Positions 22,913-33,053 of a stretch of 64,000 bases of DNA are shown piece by piece (the first letter of the stretch is position 1; each line of letters opens with the position of its first letter). Source of the stretch: Berberis thunbergii (Eukaryota; Streptophyta; Magnoliopsida; Ranunculales; Berberidaceae); NCBI GenBank assembly GCA_003290165.1, contig QNQO01000448.1, forward strand, positions 310,001 through 374,000, in the 5' to 3' direction. The notes under the pieces were generated by a model. It saw only the letters and a program-made list of their open reading frames with translations. It was not told the origin of the DNA and did not search any database. The position numbers and the translations under genes are program-made.

Positions 22913-22920
22913 CTAAGTAC

Positions 22921-23208
22921 TTTCATGCTTATTTGTATGTGTAGGTCAGGTAGCGAGTATCTCCCTCACTAATGGTCACTTGTTCCACAAATTATGAATA
23001 AGTCTCCTTTGTTGTGCATGGTCCAAAAAACAAAAAGGAATATAGGGTTGTGCATTTGCTTTTACCAAATCTACCATTTTGTACTCAATCTAGATTTGGT
23101 TCCCATACCAATGCCAATGCAACATATATCATGACCAGCAGAACCAATGCAATATAGAACCAAGTATGCCTAAGATGCCAGAACCGACTCAAAAACAGAA
23201 ACACTAAT
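22921..23208. other. kinase intron next to the Pack element
   Basis: Intron sequence between the Pack-type element and the alanine-loop exon. Nothing further is recognised. Confidence 0.5.
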
Positions 23209-23536
23209 CTGTACATAGTTAAGCTCTCGATAGACTCTCCAAGCAAATTCATCAATAAGAGCGATGGCATCACTTATGAATATGTCTACATATTTATTTA
23301 TGAAGAACCCCAGGCCCCTTATCAAGTAAAAGTCCAGTCTTGTGGCTTCTTGAATACCTGGTCGTTGCACCTTTACAAAGAAGAAGTTGTCCAAAAGATT
23401 TTAGCCGAGCTTTATAAACTTGGCTTAGACTAGCCGCTGCAATGGGAGGAGATATAGATGAGTAAATGGACTCAAGTGGCACTCCCAACTCTCTCTCAAT
23501 GCATGCAAATGCCTCTTCATCTGGACAACCTTAGCT
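23209..23536 (-). pseudogene. ABC1K3-like pseudogene, alanine-loop and lysine-strand exon
   Basis: The minus strand reads DEEAFACIERELGVPLESIY, SSISPPIAAASLSQVYKARL, then a one-base frameshift at about 23380 and VKVQRPGIQEATRLDFYLIR followed by DEFAWRVYRELNYVQ. This covers the alanine-rich nucleotide loop and the invariant lysine region. The donor after ...TATGTACAG is ATTAGT instead of GT, so splicing would also fail. The upstream boundary is approximate. Confidence 0.85.
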
Positions 23537-23811
23537 TCTACCATTTACTTAACAAATCATAGAACGGAATCGCAAAGAAAAATCATGTGATAAAAGTTCA
23601 CCACACTGAATCAAAACAAAAAAATTTAAAAACAAAGGCTTTGAGTGATTCACCCAAAAAAAACGTGAAAGCTGCAAAATGCTATAGAATGGCCATTTTT
23701 GATGGCTCTCTTCCCTACTACAAAAGATGTTAAGATGAGGGTAGAAGTTTTTTCTGCAAAGTTATTGAACTCTTCACTCTTCCTAGTTTATTGCCTAATT
23801 TTTATCAAACT

Positions 23812-24382
23812 TGATGATAAATTAATCAGTCCTACAATCACAATCATACACGTGGCATGGGCTAAACCTAGCACGTAAAAGGTTTCAATGCAGTCCCAAG
23901 CGAACCCATGCCGCACACTTTCATTCAGCAAGTCAGGTGCACAAGCCCAAGACATGCCAGCCCAGGAGACACAGATCTTAGGGCTTGGCCTAGGACAGTA
24001 AGGCTCGAACACTGAATCTCAGAGCTGTCATAGGCCCAAGATTCACTCGCACAAAATTAGCTCTTAGCCCAATCAAGCATTGGGTCTTAAACATAGCCAG
24101 GTGCCGAAGAGACTTAGTCATGCACAAGTGAGATCTTATGTGGGATCTCTCTCCATCACGCCTTCGATCACAAGGACATTTGGGAGGGAATACTCGCTAT
24201 AAGAGAAGGTGACAGAAGGAAGAAAAGTACACATACATATTGCAATTTATATACCGTCTTCACTCTTCCTTGCATCGATATCTGACTTAAGCATTGGAGT
24301 GTCTTCCTAGCTTAATCGCTGCTAATTTTTGCAGGTCAGATATAATCGAGATCAGCGAGCGAAGACGAATTTAAACAGATCA
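23812..24382 (+). mobile_element. solo LTR of the Tat-C family
   Basis: A 571-bp copy of the Tat-C LTR begins TGATGATAA and ends ACAGATCA, flanked on both sides by AAACT (23807-23811 and 24383-24387). No internal sequence remains, so it is the product of recombination between two LTRs. A G-box ACACGTGG lies 38 bp inside the start. It sits in a kinase intron. Confidence 0.92.
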
Positions 24383-24387
24383 AAACT

Positions 24388-24778
24388 CATTAAATATGCA
24401 GTCCGATTAAAGCATATTTGATGATGAGCTAAAAGGTAAACTTACCTTTATCTATAACAAATTCTAGCTAAATGACCCAACATTTGTTCAAATTCACATG
24501 TCAATTCTTCAACCCTCTTTAAAAATCCTTATTCCCTACCAAGCCAATCAATTGTTCTAATGATTACCCCCTTTTCACAAAAGAAACCATAATGCACTAT
24601 GAAAAGGCCTTGCTTTAGGATAATTTCATTCATTTCGCTCGCCAAAACATTAAAACCCACAATTAACCTATGCAAACCTTTTGGAGCTGCCTAAAGCTTT
24701 GAACTTCGAAACTAAATTTGCGACTTTTCTATCCAATTCACACTCTTGCTTGCAAAAAAACATAAAATTCTTAATTAC
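24388..24778. other. kinase intron, nothing further seen
   Basis: AT-rich intron sequence between the solo LTR and the KxGQ exon. No further element was recognised. Confidence 0.5.
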
Positions 24779-25006
24779 CTGTAGTTGCGAAAGCTCTTCG
24801 AGGTACTCGGGAGGGCACAAATCAGGCCTGGTGGACAAACCCAGGCCAATCTTGACAAAAGTCAGCCCCAATCTCGTCAAAGTAGTCTGCAACTCAATTA
24901 CTCTCAGCCTCTTGTTTTGATTAATCTTGGCTTTTCTATTGTCAAAAAGCAACTTCAATGCAAATCCACCCAATCCTACCAAAATCGACAGCGTTCTCCA
25001 CAGAAC
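24779..25006 (-). pseudogene. ABC1K3-like pseudogene, exon with KxGQ motif
   Basis: The exon is preceded by an acceptor (GACTAG, minus strand) and followed by a canonical donor CTACAG/GTAATT. It reads VLWRTLSILVGLGGFALK, then KINQNKRLRVIELQTTLTRL, then KIGLGLSTRPDLCPPEY and ELSQLQ. This is the conserved start of the ABC1 domain. The glutamine of KxGQ, characteristic of the family, is replaced by leucine. No stop occurs within the exon. Confidence 0.85.
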
Positions 25007-25064
25007 CTAGTCAATCCAATCCAATCTAATTCAATTCAACGAAAACCAAATTAGAAGACCAAGA

Positions 25065-25170
25065 TTAGTCTATTGCTCTTTCAATTCCACCTCCATCTAC
25101 CATTCCAATAGGTTTCGCTTCAACTACTGCTGCTTTCACAGCTACTCGATCGTCCTCTGATGTTTCTTCC
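25065..25170 (-). pseudogene. ABC1K3-like pseudogene, 5' exon part after the copia insertion
   Basis: The minus strand reads EETSEDDRVAVKAAVVEAKP then IGMVDGGGIERAID before a stop. It lies just upstream of the exon at 24779-25006 in the correct order. A clear splice donor is not visible. The copia element separates it from the piece at 31659-31800. Confidence 0.55.
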
Positions 25171-25215
25171 TGTTGAAGTTTAAAAGTCAAATAGTTGTTT
25201 TGATTTGTTATGGAA

Positions 25216-26979
25216 TTAGCATATTATCCGTGCCGGTGGCACTCCATCACCACCATTGCCCTTACACCCTGGCACTATCTCCACCATTACCCTATCATAA
25301 AATAAATAAAAAAAGACAATGACTATCTTGCATCACCATATCCTCTTTTTCACACCACCATTGATTTTTTTTTTTACTTTCTCACACCACCTATATAAAC
25401 AAAAACCTCCATTTTTTTCCTCGTCGTTCAAATTTACAATGGTTCTTCCCTCTCCCATTCAAAATCCTTTCAAAATTTCTCCTCATACTCAAATTTCTTG
25501 CAAATTTTCTCCCTCTCCCTCGAAAACTCTCAAAATCCCTTTAAAATTGAAATCCTTAAACCCAAATTCAATAAATATGCATAACTTAACATAACAAACA
25601 AATACAAACTCAAACCGAAAAATGAAAAAATAGGGTAACTTTGAACCAATTTAAACCCTCAATTGAGATGATTCTTAAGCTCATAAAATCAAAAGTGTTG
25701 AAGTACTCTGAGTTATCTAATAAACGCAACTTGAATCACTTGAAAATGTTTTGAAATGAACAAGTTATGGTCATTTAACTAAAATCGCGCAAATCTGTCT
25801 GAAAAATAAAAACGGGATAGTGTTCCTGACTTTCGGCCAACTTATATGCTCGATTAAGACCGCTTATCAAGTTTATAAAAACACAAAAGTTGTAGTACTC
25901 TCAATTATCTAATAAACACAACTTAAATCACTTGATAAATTATTTGCTGACTTTCAGAGTACTACAACTCAGAGTTGTGTTTATAAGATAACTCAGAGTA
26001 CTACAACTTTTGTGTTTGGATAAGCTTGAGAATTAGTCTTAATTGAGGGTTTAAATTGGTTCAAAAGTTACTATGTTTTTCATTTTTCAGTTTGAGTTTA
26101 GATTTGTCTGTTATGTTAAGTTATTCATATATATTGAATTTGAGTTTAAGGGTTTCAACTTTAAGGAGATTTTAAGAGTTTTTTAGGGAGAGGAGGGAGA
26201 TTTGCAAGTGATTTAAATGTGGGGAGAGATTTGGAAGAGATTTCGAATGGGGGAGAGAGGGAGGAACCATTGTAGATTTGAATGGTGAGGGAAAAAATGG
26301 AGGTTTTGTTTATATAGGTGGTGTGATAGAGTATGGTGGTGTGAGAAAGTAAGTAGATAGTGTGGGAGGGTAGAATGGTGTAAGAGAGAATAAGTTGTGG
26401 TGCAATATAGTTGTTGCCAAAAAAAATCATAGTTTATAATGTATACTTAAATTTTTAAGCTTATTTTACGGTAAAAATACTTATTTTCTTATAGTTAAAA
26501 TCGGAAAAAAATCAAAATTAATTGAATGTTTGAGATCTTTCTTTGAATGTTTATTATAATGTTCGTTCGTTTTTTTGAAAAATAATATACCTAGACATGA
26601 AAATATTTAAAATACTTTCATGTTTAAAAAATAAAATACATATTTTGAAATTTAAAGTGATGGTATTGATCATTGGTTATGTTGGGAAAATCTTCAAAAT
26701 TGCATTTCAACAATACCAAGTTTACTAAATCCGGACAACTACATAAATAGTTATGATAATTTTCATTTTGAAAAAAAAGAAGGAAAACACAATACTTTCT
26801 CTCTTCGCCACATGTACATTTTATTAATTTTATATTAACAAACATGTCATCATAACAAATGAATCTCAACCCTCAATATTTTTCAACTTTCAATCCTAGC
26901 CATCTTTTTATCTCCAATACTTATGATTTGACTGTCTCAATCAGCAATCATAAAACACCATTCTGAATTGTAATATAGA
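25216..26979 (-). mobile_element. Helitron-like element H1 (1.76 kb), with internal foldback
   Basis: On the minus strand it starts TCTATATTACAATTCAGAAT and ends with a GTGCCACCGGCAC hairpin followed by GGATAATATGCTAA. The TC start, terminal hairpin and CTRR end, without target duplication and at an A/T site, are the Helitron signature. Compared with H2 it has about 1 kb more, made up of two inverted arms (about 25310-25800 and 25930-26440, e.g. CACCACCTATATAAAC and its complement). No Rep/helicase gene is present. Confidence 0.75.
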
Positions 26980-27734
26980 CTAGAGTATGCCCCATGCCGT
27001 TGGCACTCCACATAATTTTATTTATTTTTAATTATTTTGTACTTAACACCTCCGTCACTATCCCCATTTTCACTTTCAATCAGTATTTAAGTATAAGCCG
27101 ATTCTAAGTGTAAGCTTATTCAATCAAACTTGAATCAGTTGGGGGAAATTTTAAACGCCGAGAATGAGGCCTCCCCCAATCTTTGAATTCGCCAAAAAAT
27201 TAAATTACAATTTTTTTTTATTTGCATTAAGATGCCCGATTCATTTTTTCTGGTATGATCAGCTCGTCTCATTGCTTTTAAAAATATTAAAGACGTGTAA
27301 TACATTATGTGTTTATTTAATTAAGAAATATATATTTTTATATTTTGTCCCTTGTATTGATCATTGATTTTGTTCGAAAGATCTTCAAAAATGCATTTCA
27401 AAAGTTTATGATAGTTATGATAAGTTTATCAAAATCCGACAACGATGTAGATAGTTATGATAATTTTCATTTTGCTAAAAAGAAAACATAAATTTTTCTC
27501 TCTCTGCCACATGTACATACCACAAACATTTTTCAAAAGTTTTTTTCATTATTTGTGCCATTCTACATGTTTTTTATTTACAAATATGACATCATAGAAA
27601 ATGAATCTCAACCCTCAAATTCAATACATTTCCCAACTTTCAATCATAACCATCTTTTATCTCTAATCCTTTCGATTTGACTTTGTCCTAGTCGGCAGTG
27701 AATAGTAAAACACCACTCTGAATTGTAATATAGA
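26980..27734 (-). mobile_element. Helitron-like element H2 (755 bp), directly abutting H1
   Basis: On the minus strand it starts TCTATATTACAATTCAGAGT and ends with GTGCCAACGGCAT...CTCTAG, joined to the first base of H1 without any spacer. It shares its whole length with H3 to H5 (e.g. GATCTTCAAAAATGCATTTC, CGACAACG, CCACATGTACAT). The pair together occupies one site in the copia 5' LTR, after GGAA and before TTTGAATAAG. Confidence 0.8.
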
Positions 27735-28014
27735 TTTGAATAAGTCTTTGTTGAATAAGTCTCTTAGTTGAGTGAGTTTTTTACTTGACTCACAAGCTGG
27801 GAATAAATGCCAATTATGCAGGAGATAATTTAGGTTTAATTTGATTAGCTTTTCACCCCTTTTAACTGCTGTAACACCTGAAAAAGGGACAATAGTTTCG
27901 TTGTAAATCATCAAGTTTTTATTCAGTAACTTTGCTAAACAAAGTTTTGTTTGCTGCATTATTTTGTGTTTGCTTTTTTGTCGGCAATTTAAACTTCTGT
28001 TTATTTCTCACATT

Positions 28015-28026
28015 TGGTATCAGAGC
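28015..28026 (+). promoter_or_regulatory. primer binding site of the copia element
   Basis: TGGTATCAGAGC lies two bases after the 5' LTR end. This is the initiator tRNA-Met type site. Confidence 0.9.
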
Positions 28027-28130
28027 CACATGCTCTTGTTCATTTTATTTAGTAGATTACATTGATGAACGGATCGATTTAACCCTAGCTTTCGAGGTTC
28101 AGCAAAAAGAACTTTGATCAATGGTGTATC

Positions 28131-28590
28131 ATGATGAAGGCCATGTTTGGCTTTCAAAAGCTGTCCGAGATCATCAAGAGTGGGTATAATGAACCAGAAA
28201 ATCAGGCAGCAGTAGCAGATCTTTCTCAAGTCAAGAAAGACAATTTGAAAGAGAATATAAAGAATGACAAGAAAGCCCTATTCTTTTTGTACCAAGCCGT
28301 AGATGAGCTTGTGTTAGAGAATATTTCTAGTGCAACAACGGCAAAGTCTGCGTGGGAGATGCTGAAAAAATCCTACGAAAGCGATGAAAAGGTCAAAAGT
28401 GTAAGGTTGCAAACCTTGCGAGGTGAATTCGAAACTCTCATTGTGAATGATTCTAAATTTGTTTCGGATTATTTTGCTCGAGTTCAATATATTGTTAATC
28501 AATTACGGGTTAATAGTAAGAAGTTGAATGACCTGTGTGAGCTTGAGAAAATTATAAGATCTTTAACAGGTCGGTTCGACTATGTGTGAC
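28131..28590 (+). pseudogene. copia gag (UBN2-type) fragment, 152 residues
   Basis: The frame contains AKSAWEMLKKSYESDEKVKS, RLQTLRGEFETL and VQYIVNQLRV, the helical core of copia Gag proteins. It stops at about 28588, before a zinc knuckle; the sequence that follows reads on in another frame. Gag would form the particle around the element RNA. Confidence 0.8.
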
Positions 28591-28897
28591 TACAATCGAA
28601 GAGGGAAGGGATCTATCAACGATGGCGATTGAGGGGTGGTTGGGTTCGTTGTGTTCTCACGAGCATAAAATGAATCAGTGATACACAAATTCTGTTGAAC
28701 GTGCCTTCCAAAAAAAAGTGTATGTGACTGACAAGAGTAGTTTCCACAATGGTGTAACGTCTAATCGCAGCAAAGATGGTCATGTGGCTTCAAAATATCA
28801 TTTCTCCAATCAGCAAACTTCTTAAACTCAAAGGTATGATAAGTCCAAAATCCAATGTTTTCGTTATAGAAGGTATGGCCATTATCGATCATAGTGC

Positions 28898-29383
28898 ATG
28901 GTTAAATTTCCAAAGAAATTTAATGAAAATGCTAATTTTGTTGAGTTAGAAGAAGAAAAAGAAACGTTGTTGCTAGCTTGCAGTGTTTCGAAAGAAGCCA
29001 ACCTCGATACATGGTATTTGGATACGGGGTGCAGTAATCACATGTGTGGAAACAAGGAGCTATTTTTTCATCTAGATGAATCCATATGAGGAGTTGTGAA
29101 ATTTTGGAACAAAGCAACAATACCCATCATGGGAAAAGGTAGTATTCTCATTAGGTTAAAAGATGGCTCTCATGAACATGTTTCTTATGTATTTTATGTT
29201 CCAAATTTGCACTGGAATTTGTTGAGTATAGGTCAATCATCTATAAATGGCCTTAGATTTATCATTGAGCATGGGGTTTGCATAATTGAGAACCGACATA
29301 ATGAGCCGATTGCTAAGTTTGAGATGACAAAGAATCATTTTTTTTCTTTTCCCTTTACAAACAGAATCTATATGCTCTTTTAG
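28898..29383 (+). pseudogene. copia protease and integrase N-terminal region (broken)
   Basis: The active-site stretch WYLDTGCSNHMCG is readable at about 29011-29049. It is followed, after a stop near 29088, by VSYVFYVPNLHWNLLSIGQS (about 29174-29233), the usual end of copia protease. The catalytic aspartate is kept. Confidence 0.8.
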
Positions 29384-29432
29384 TTCCATTGTTAGGGATC
29401 CCAATTGTTTATGGCATTTTCATTTTGGCCAT

Positions 29433-30129
29433 TTGCACTTTAATGGTTTAAGGTTATTGGCAAAGAAGGAAATGGTGACGGGGCTGCTTTTGCTAGAGAA
29501 CTTTGATCGATTATGTGAAGGTTGTGTACTTGGGAAGCAGCACAAAGATTCTTTTCCAATCAGGAAGTCAAGTCGAGCAACACAGCTGCTGGAGATGGTG
29601 CACTTAGATATTTGCGACCCAATGAAGAATGTATCACATGGAGGTAATCGATACTTTATTACTTTTATTGATGATTATAGTAGGAAAACTTGGGTATATT
29701 TTTTGAAGCAAAAATCTGAGGCTTTTGAAGTCTTTAAGGAGTTTAAAATCTACGTGGAAAAACAGTCCGACCATAGTTTGAAAGTTATTCGAACCGATAG
29801 AGGAAGAGAGTACACTTCTAATGTTTTTTCCAATTTTTGCAAGAATCATGGTATTAAGCATCAACTTACAATAAGCTATTTTGGGAGTTTTCGAGAGAAA
29901 AAGTAGAACTATTGTTGAAATGGCTCGTAGTATGTTGAAGTACAAAAAATTGCCTAAAATATTTTGGGTGGAAGTCGTTTCTTGCGATGTCTATATCTTA
30001 AATAGGCGTCCCACCAAAAGTGTTCTTAATACGACACCAGAAGAAACATGGAGTGGTCATAAACTGGATGTTGCAGTCCTTCGCGTGTTTGGCTGTGTTG
30101 CATATGCTCATGTACCGACGGAAAAATGA
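29433..30129 (+). pseudogene. copia integrase core (broken)
   Basis: The zinc region ends CEGCVLGKQH (about 29517-29546). The core has HLDICDPM, ITFIDDYSRKTWVYFLKQKS (about 29658-29717) and RTDRGREYTS (about 29793-29822), so both catalytic aspartates are visible. A frameshift near 29880 leads to RSMLKYKKLPKIFWVEVVSC and PTKSVLNTTPEETWSG in another frame. Confidence 0.85.
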
Positions 30130-30442
30130 AATAAGTTGGATTATAAAGGAGAGAAGTGCATTTTCCTAGGCTATATTGAGCAGGGATGTTGCATTTAGTG
30201 AAGATGACACTTGGCCTTGGACAGTTGATGAGTCCAAGAAGCAGCCAGAAGTCAGTCTTGCTAAATAATAAGATAATGGAGACATTCAGTCTCATGTGTC
30301 TCTACATAACAATCCATGATCTACTCTTCATATTGCTGCCACTCAGACCTCAACACGTACCTGTGTCTTATCGTCACACTTACAGGACTATGTTCTAACT
30401 AATGATGAGGATTTATCTGATGAAGAACTTGTTAATTTTGCC

Positions 30443-31310
30443 TTATTTGCATATTGTGATCCTCTCACTTTTGCAGAGGCAACTCAAGAGGATGGTTGGG
30501 TTCGTGCAATGGATGATGAAATTCACGCCATAGAAAAGAACGACACTTGGGAGTTGACTTTTCTTCCTGAAGGGAAGATTTCTATTGGTGTTAAATGGGT
30601 TTACAAAACCAAGTACAAACCTGATGGTAAGGTGGACTGATTGAAGCCTCGATTGGTTGTGAAAGGCTACAAACAAAAGCCAGATATAGATTATTATGAA
30701 GTCTTTGCATTTGTAGCTAGACTTGACACTATATGTATGGTTATTGCCATGGCAGCCCAAAACAGATGGAAGATTCATCAAATGGATGTTAAATCAACAT
30801 CTTTAAATGGGTCACTAAAAGAAGATGTCTTCGTTGATCAGCCAGTCGGTTATGTGAAGGAAGGGCAGGAAGAAAAGATACTCAAGCTAAAGAAAGCTCT
30901 ATATGGGCTAAAACAAGCCCTGTGGACATGGTACACTCGCATTGATTCCTATTTTCATGAAGTTGGTTTTCAAAAGTGCCCCAAATGAACCGACATTATA
31001 TGTCAAATCTAACTTACAAGGAGATATGCTCATTGTTTGCTTTTATGTTGAAAATAAAGTTGTTTGGTTGCGGCGTCTCCTCATTGAATTGAATTAGAAA
31101 CAACTATCTCATTCAAAGATTTACTGTGACAATAAATCAGCTATCATTCTTACAAAAAATTAGGTGTTTCATGGGAGAAGCAAGCACATCGAAATCAAGC
31201 ATCCCTAATTCGTGCTCTTATTATGGAAGGAGAAAATTTGTTGGAGTATTGCAAGTCTAAAGAACAAATTGCGGATATTTTCACAAAACTATTGAAAACT
31301 TAATCATTCT
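30443..31310 (+). pseudogene. copia RT and RNase H with the YVDD region deleted
   Basis: RT reads GVKWVYKTKYKPDGKVD, a stop, KPRLVVKGYKQKPDIDYYEV, HQMDVKSTSLNGSLKEDVFV and KKALYGLKQALWTWY. After LIVCFYVE the sequence jumps directly to VVWLRRLLIEL of the RNase H end. The catalytic box, which in copia reads YVDD, is cut after YV, and the RT thumb and most of RNase H are missing. The tail has YCDNKSAIILTKN and KHIEIKHP. Confidence 0.85.
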
Positions 31311-31368
31311 ACAAGTTGAAGGAGAAGTTGGGACTTCATAGTTCAAACAAATTGAGTTTAAGGGAGGT

Positions 31369-31658
31369 CGTTGAAGTTTAAATAGTTTTTTTGATTTATT
31401 ATGGATTTGAATCAATCTTTGTTGAATAAGTCTCTTAGTTGAGTGAGTATTTTACTTGATTATGTAGCAGATAATCTAGGTTTGTTTTGATTAATTTTTC
31501 ACCTCTTTAAACTATTGTAACACCTATTAAAGGGACAATAGTTTCATTGTAAATCATCAAGTTTTTATTCAGTAACTTTGTTAAATAAAGTCTCGTTTGC
31601 TGTTTTATTTTGTGTTTGCTTTTCTGTTAGTGGTTTAAACTTCAGTTTTTTTCTCATA
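31369..31658 (+). repeat. 3' LTR of the copia element
   Basis: It follows the polypurine tract AAGGGAGG and matches the split 5' LTR (GTTGAATAAGTCTCTTAGTT, ATAGTTTCATTGTAAATCAT). It ends TTCTCATA. The intact GGATTTGAATC here shows what the 5' LTR looked like before the Helitrons inserted. Confidence 0.9.
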
Positions 31659-31800
31659 CTTCTCAACGGCCACCTGGTACTACGGATAAAAAAAACTTAT
31701 GCCTCGGGATTTCCACTGTTGGTAGTGATAATGGAAGCGTCAGCATTACAACTCCAGCTGGGAGATTGATTTGGAATTGGAGCCAGGGTTCGAAAATGAG
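31659..31800 (-). pseudogene. ABC1K3-like pseudogene, 5' exon part before the copia insertion
   Basis: On the minus strand a reading frame with PAGVVMLTLPLSLPTVEIP and VVPGGR runs into the copia target site. The next codon after the junction would be a TGA stop followed by EETSEDDRV, so an ancestral CGA is likely. The true start codon and transit peptide are not clear. The call rests on continuity across the copia element. Confidence 0.45.
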
Positions 31801-31863
31801 GGAGAGAGGAAGCAACCGTTTGGTTTGGTTTGGTTTAGCGAACGTTTAATATATTTATTAATG

Positions 31864-32644
31864 TAGGGGTGGGCATGAGACAGGATGGACCTTGTTTCTA
31901 TCTCATCCTGTTCGTTTATGATCAGAACGGGATAGACTTCATCCCAACCTCATCTAATCCCAAACGAGTTTGAAACAGGATGAGATGAGCATGTACTAAA
32001 TAGTCCTTAATGAAAAATAACAAAAGAATTTCATCTCGCATTACTCACATACTAATAATCTCAAATTTATGTACATATAACTGTCATCGTAACATTATTA
32101 ACGTCATATAAAATTTGTGGAGGCTTACAATAGAATTAAGTTTGTCAAGTGACCGGTCTTGCATATTTCCGCAAGAGTTGAAATATCATTAATACAAAAT
32201 ACAATTAGGAGCAACATTCACTAAATACATAACTCAATGCAAAACTAACCCTAACCATCATTTTCCTTTATTTTCTACAAGAATAACTATCCTATAGCCA
32301 ATCTAAAATGTGAAAAAAATAAAATTTCAATAAGTTCTATTTCACTTAAAATATCTAAATTGAAGTTTCTACCTGAATAAATAGTATCAAATCAAGCAAG
32401 TAAATTTTCAAAGAATATATGTTTTGATTTAATTTTACATCCTAAGCATTCCTTTAGAAGAGTAGTTTGATTAAAATTAATAATAAATAAATTCGTGATA
32501 GGTGGGATTGAAAATCTTCATCCCGATCCCATTCCACTTTAGATAGGGGCGAGATCGGGATGAGTTTGATCAATCACAAAAGAACCCGAAAAATTGGAAT
32601 GGGACCGAGGTTGATCGAGATCGTGGGATGGGATGCCCACCCTA
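31864..32644. mobile_element. hAT-type non-autonomous element 3
   Basis: The ends TAGGGGTGGGCATGAGACAG and (reverse) TAGGGTGGGCATCCCATCCC are inverted repeats of the same plant hAT kind as elements 1 and 2, with CATCCCGATCCC-type subterminal motifs. A clear 8-bp target duplication is not preserved (TATTAATG against TTTGTTAT). There is no coding capacity. Confidence 0.72.
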
Positions 32645-32703
32645 TTTGTTATGTCTGGAAAATGAATCGAGGTAGGTTGGTATTTTGGTTTATGTAGTGG
32701 AAC

Positions 32704-32962
32704 ATTATAGAATAAATGTACGTGGATGTCCGCCTCCACCTCATACCTTTGAGGTGGCATAAGGTGGTTAAACTACTTTATGCATGCTAACACCCTATGC
32801 TCTATTTGATTTGTACATATATGTGTATAAAATATAGAATATAGATTGAATGAAATGTTACATAAAGATATGTATAAGAGAGAAAAAGAGTGAATGAAAA
32901 ACAGTAAATGAAATGGGACTTAATTTCTTAGTTAAATTATATTTTTGCATTTATTTACAACA
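32704..32962 (+). repeat. direct repeat R, copy 1 (possible TRIM LTR)
   Basis: It matches 33054-33507 once the nested hairpin element is removed, from ATTATAGAATAAATGTA to CATTTATTTACAACA. A degenerate TGTTATCAACA directly follows and may be a worn tRNA-Met-type primer site. Together the two copies could be the LTRs of a miniature retrotransposon with an interior of about 90 bp, or a plain tandem duplication. Confidence 0.55.
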
Positions 32963-33053
32963 TGTTATCAACATGAAGCTTTGACTAATTGAACGCATAG
33001 AGCGCCGACCAATGGAGCAATATGTGATTATGTTTCACTACGGTTTTGGGTTA

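Larger units (their letters stand above)
25171..31658 (+). mobile_element. Ty1/copia retrotransposon, decayed, 5' LTR split by Helitrons
   Basis: The 5' LTR begins TGTTGAAGTTTAAAAG at 25171, is interrupted from 25216 to 27734, and resumes to end CTCACA at 28012. The 3' LTR is 31369-31658. CTTCC (25166-25170) and CTTCT (31659-31663) are the likely target duplication. The order gag, protease, integrase, RT, RNase H is that of copia. All genes carry stops, and part of RT plus RNase H is deleted. It lies inside an exon of the kinase pseudogene. Confidence 0.88.
7559..31800 (-). pseudogene. ABC1K3-like plastid atypical kinase pseudogene, exons spread over 24 kb
   Basis: Exons read on the minus strand from about 31800 down to 7559 and join into a protein of the plant ABC1K family, closest in my judgement to ABC1K3-type chloroplast kinases, which act in prenylquinone metabolism at plastoglobules. 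Family marks are KIGLGLSTRPDLCPPEY (normally KxGQ), AAASLSQVY (alanine-rich loop), VKVQRPGI (lysine strand), FHVDPHPGN and FLDFGM. The gene is dead: there are in-frame stops in at least four exons, frameshifts in two, a SINE inside one exon, copia inside the first, and altered splice donors. The Q-to-L change in KxGQ and the G-to-S change in the alanine loop also point to relaxed selection. Nearest relative and copy number cannot be decided here. Confidence 0.85.
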
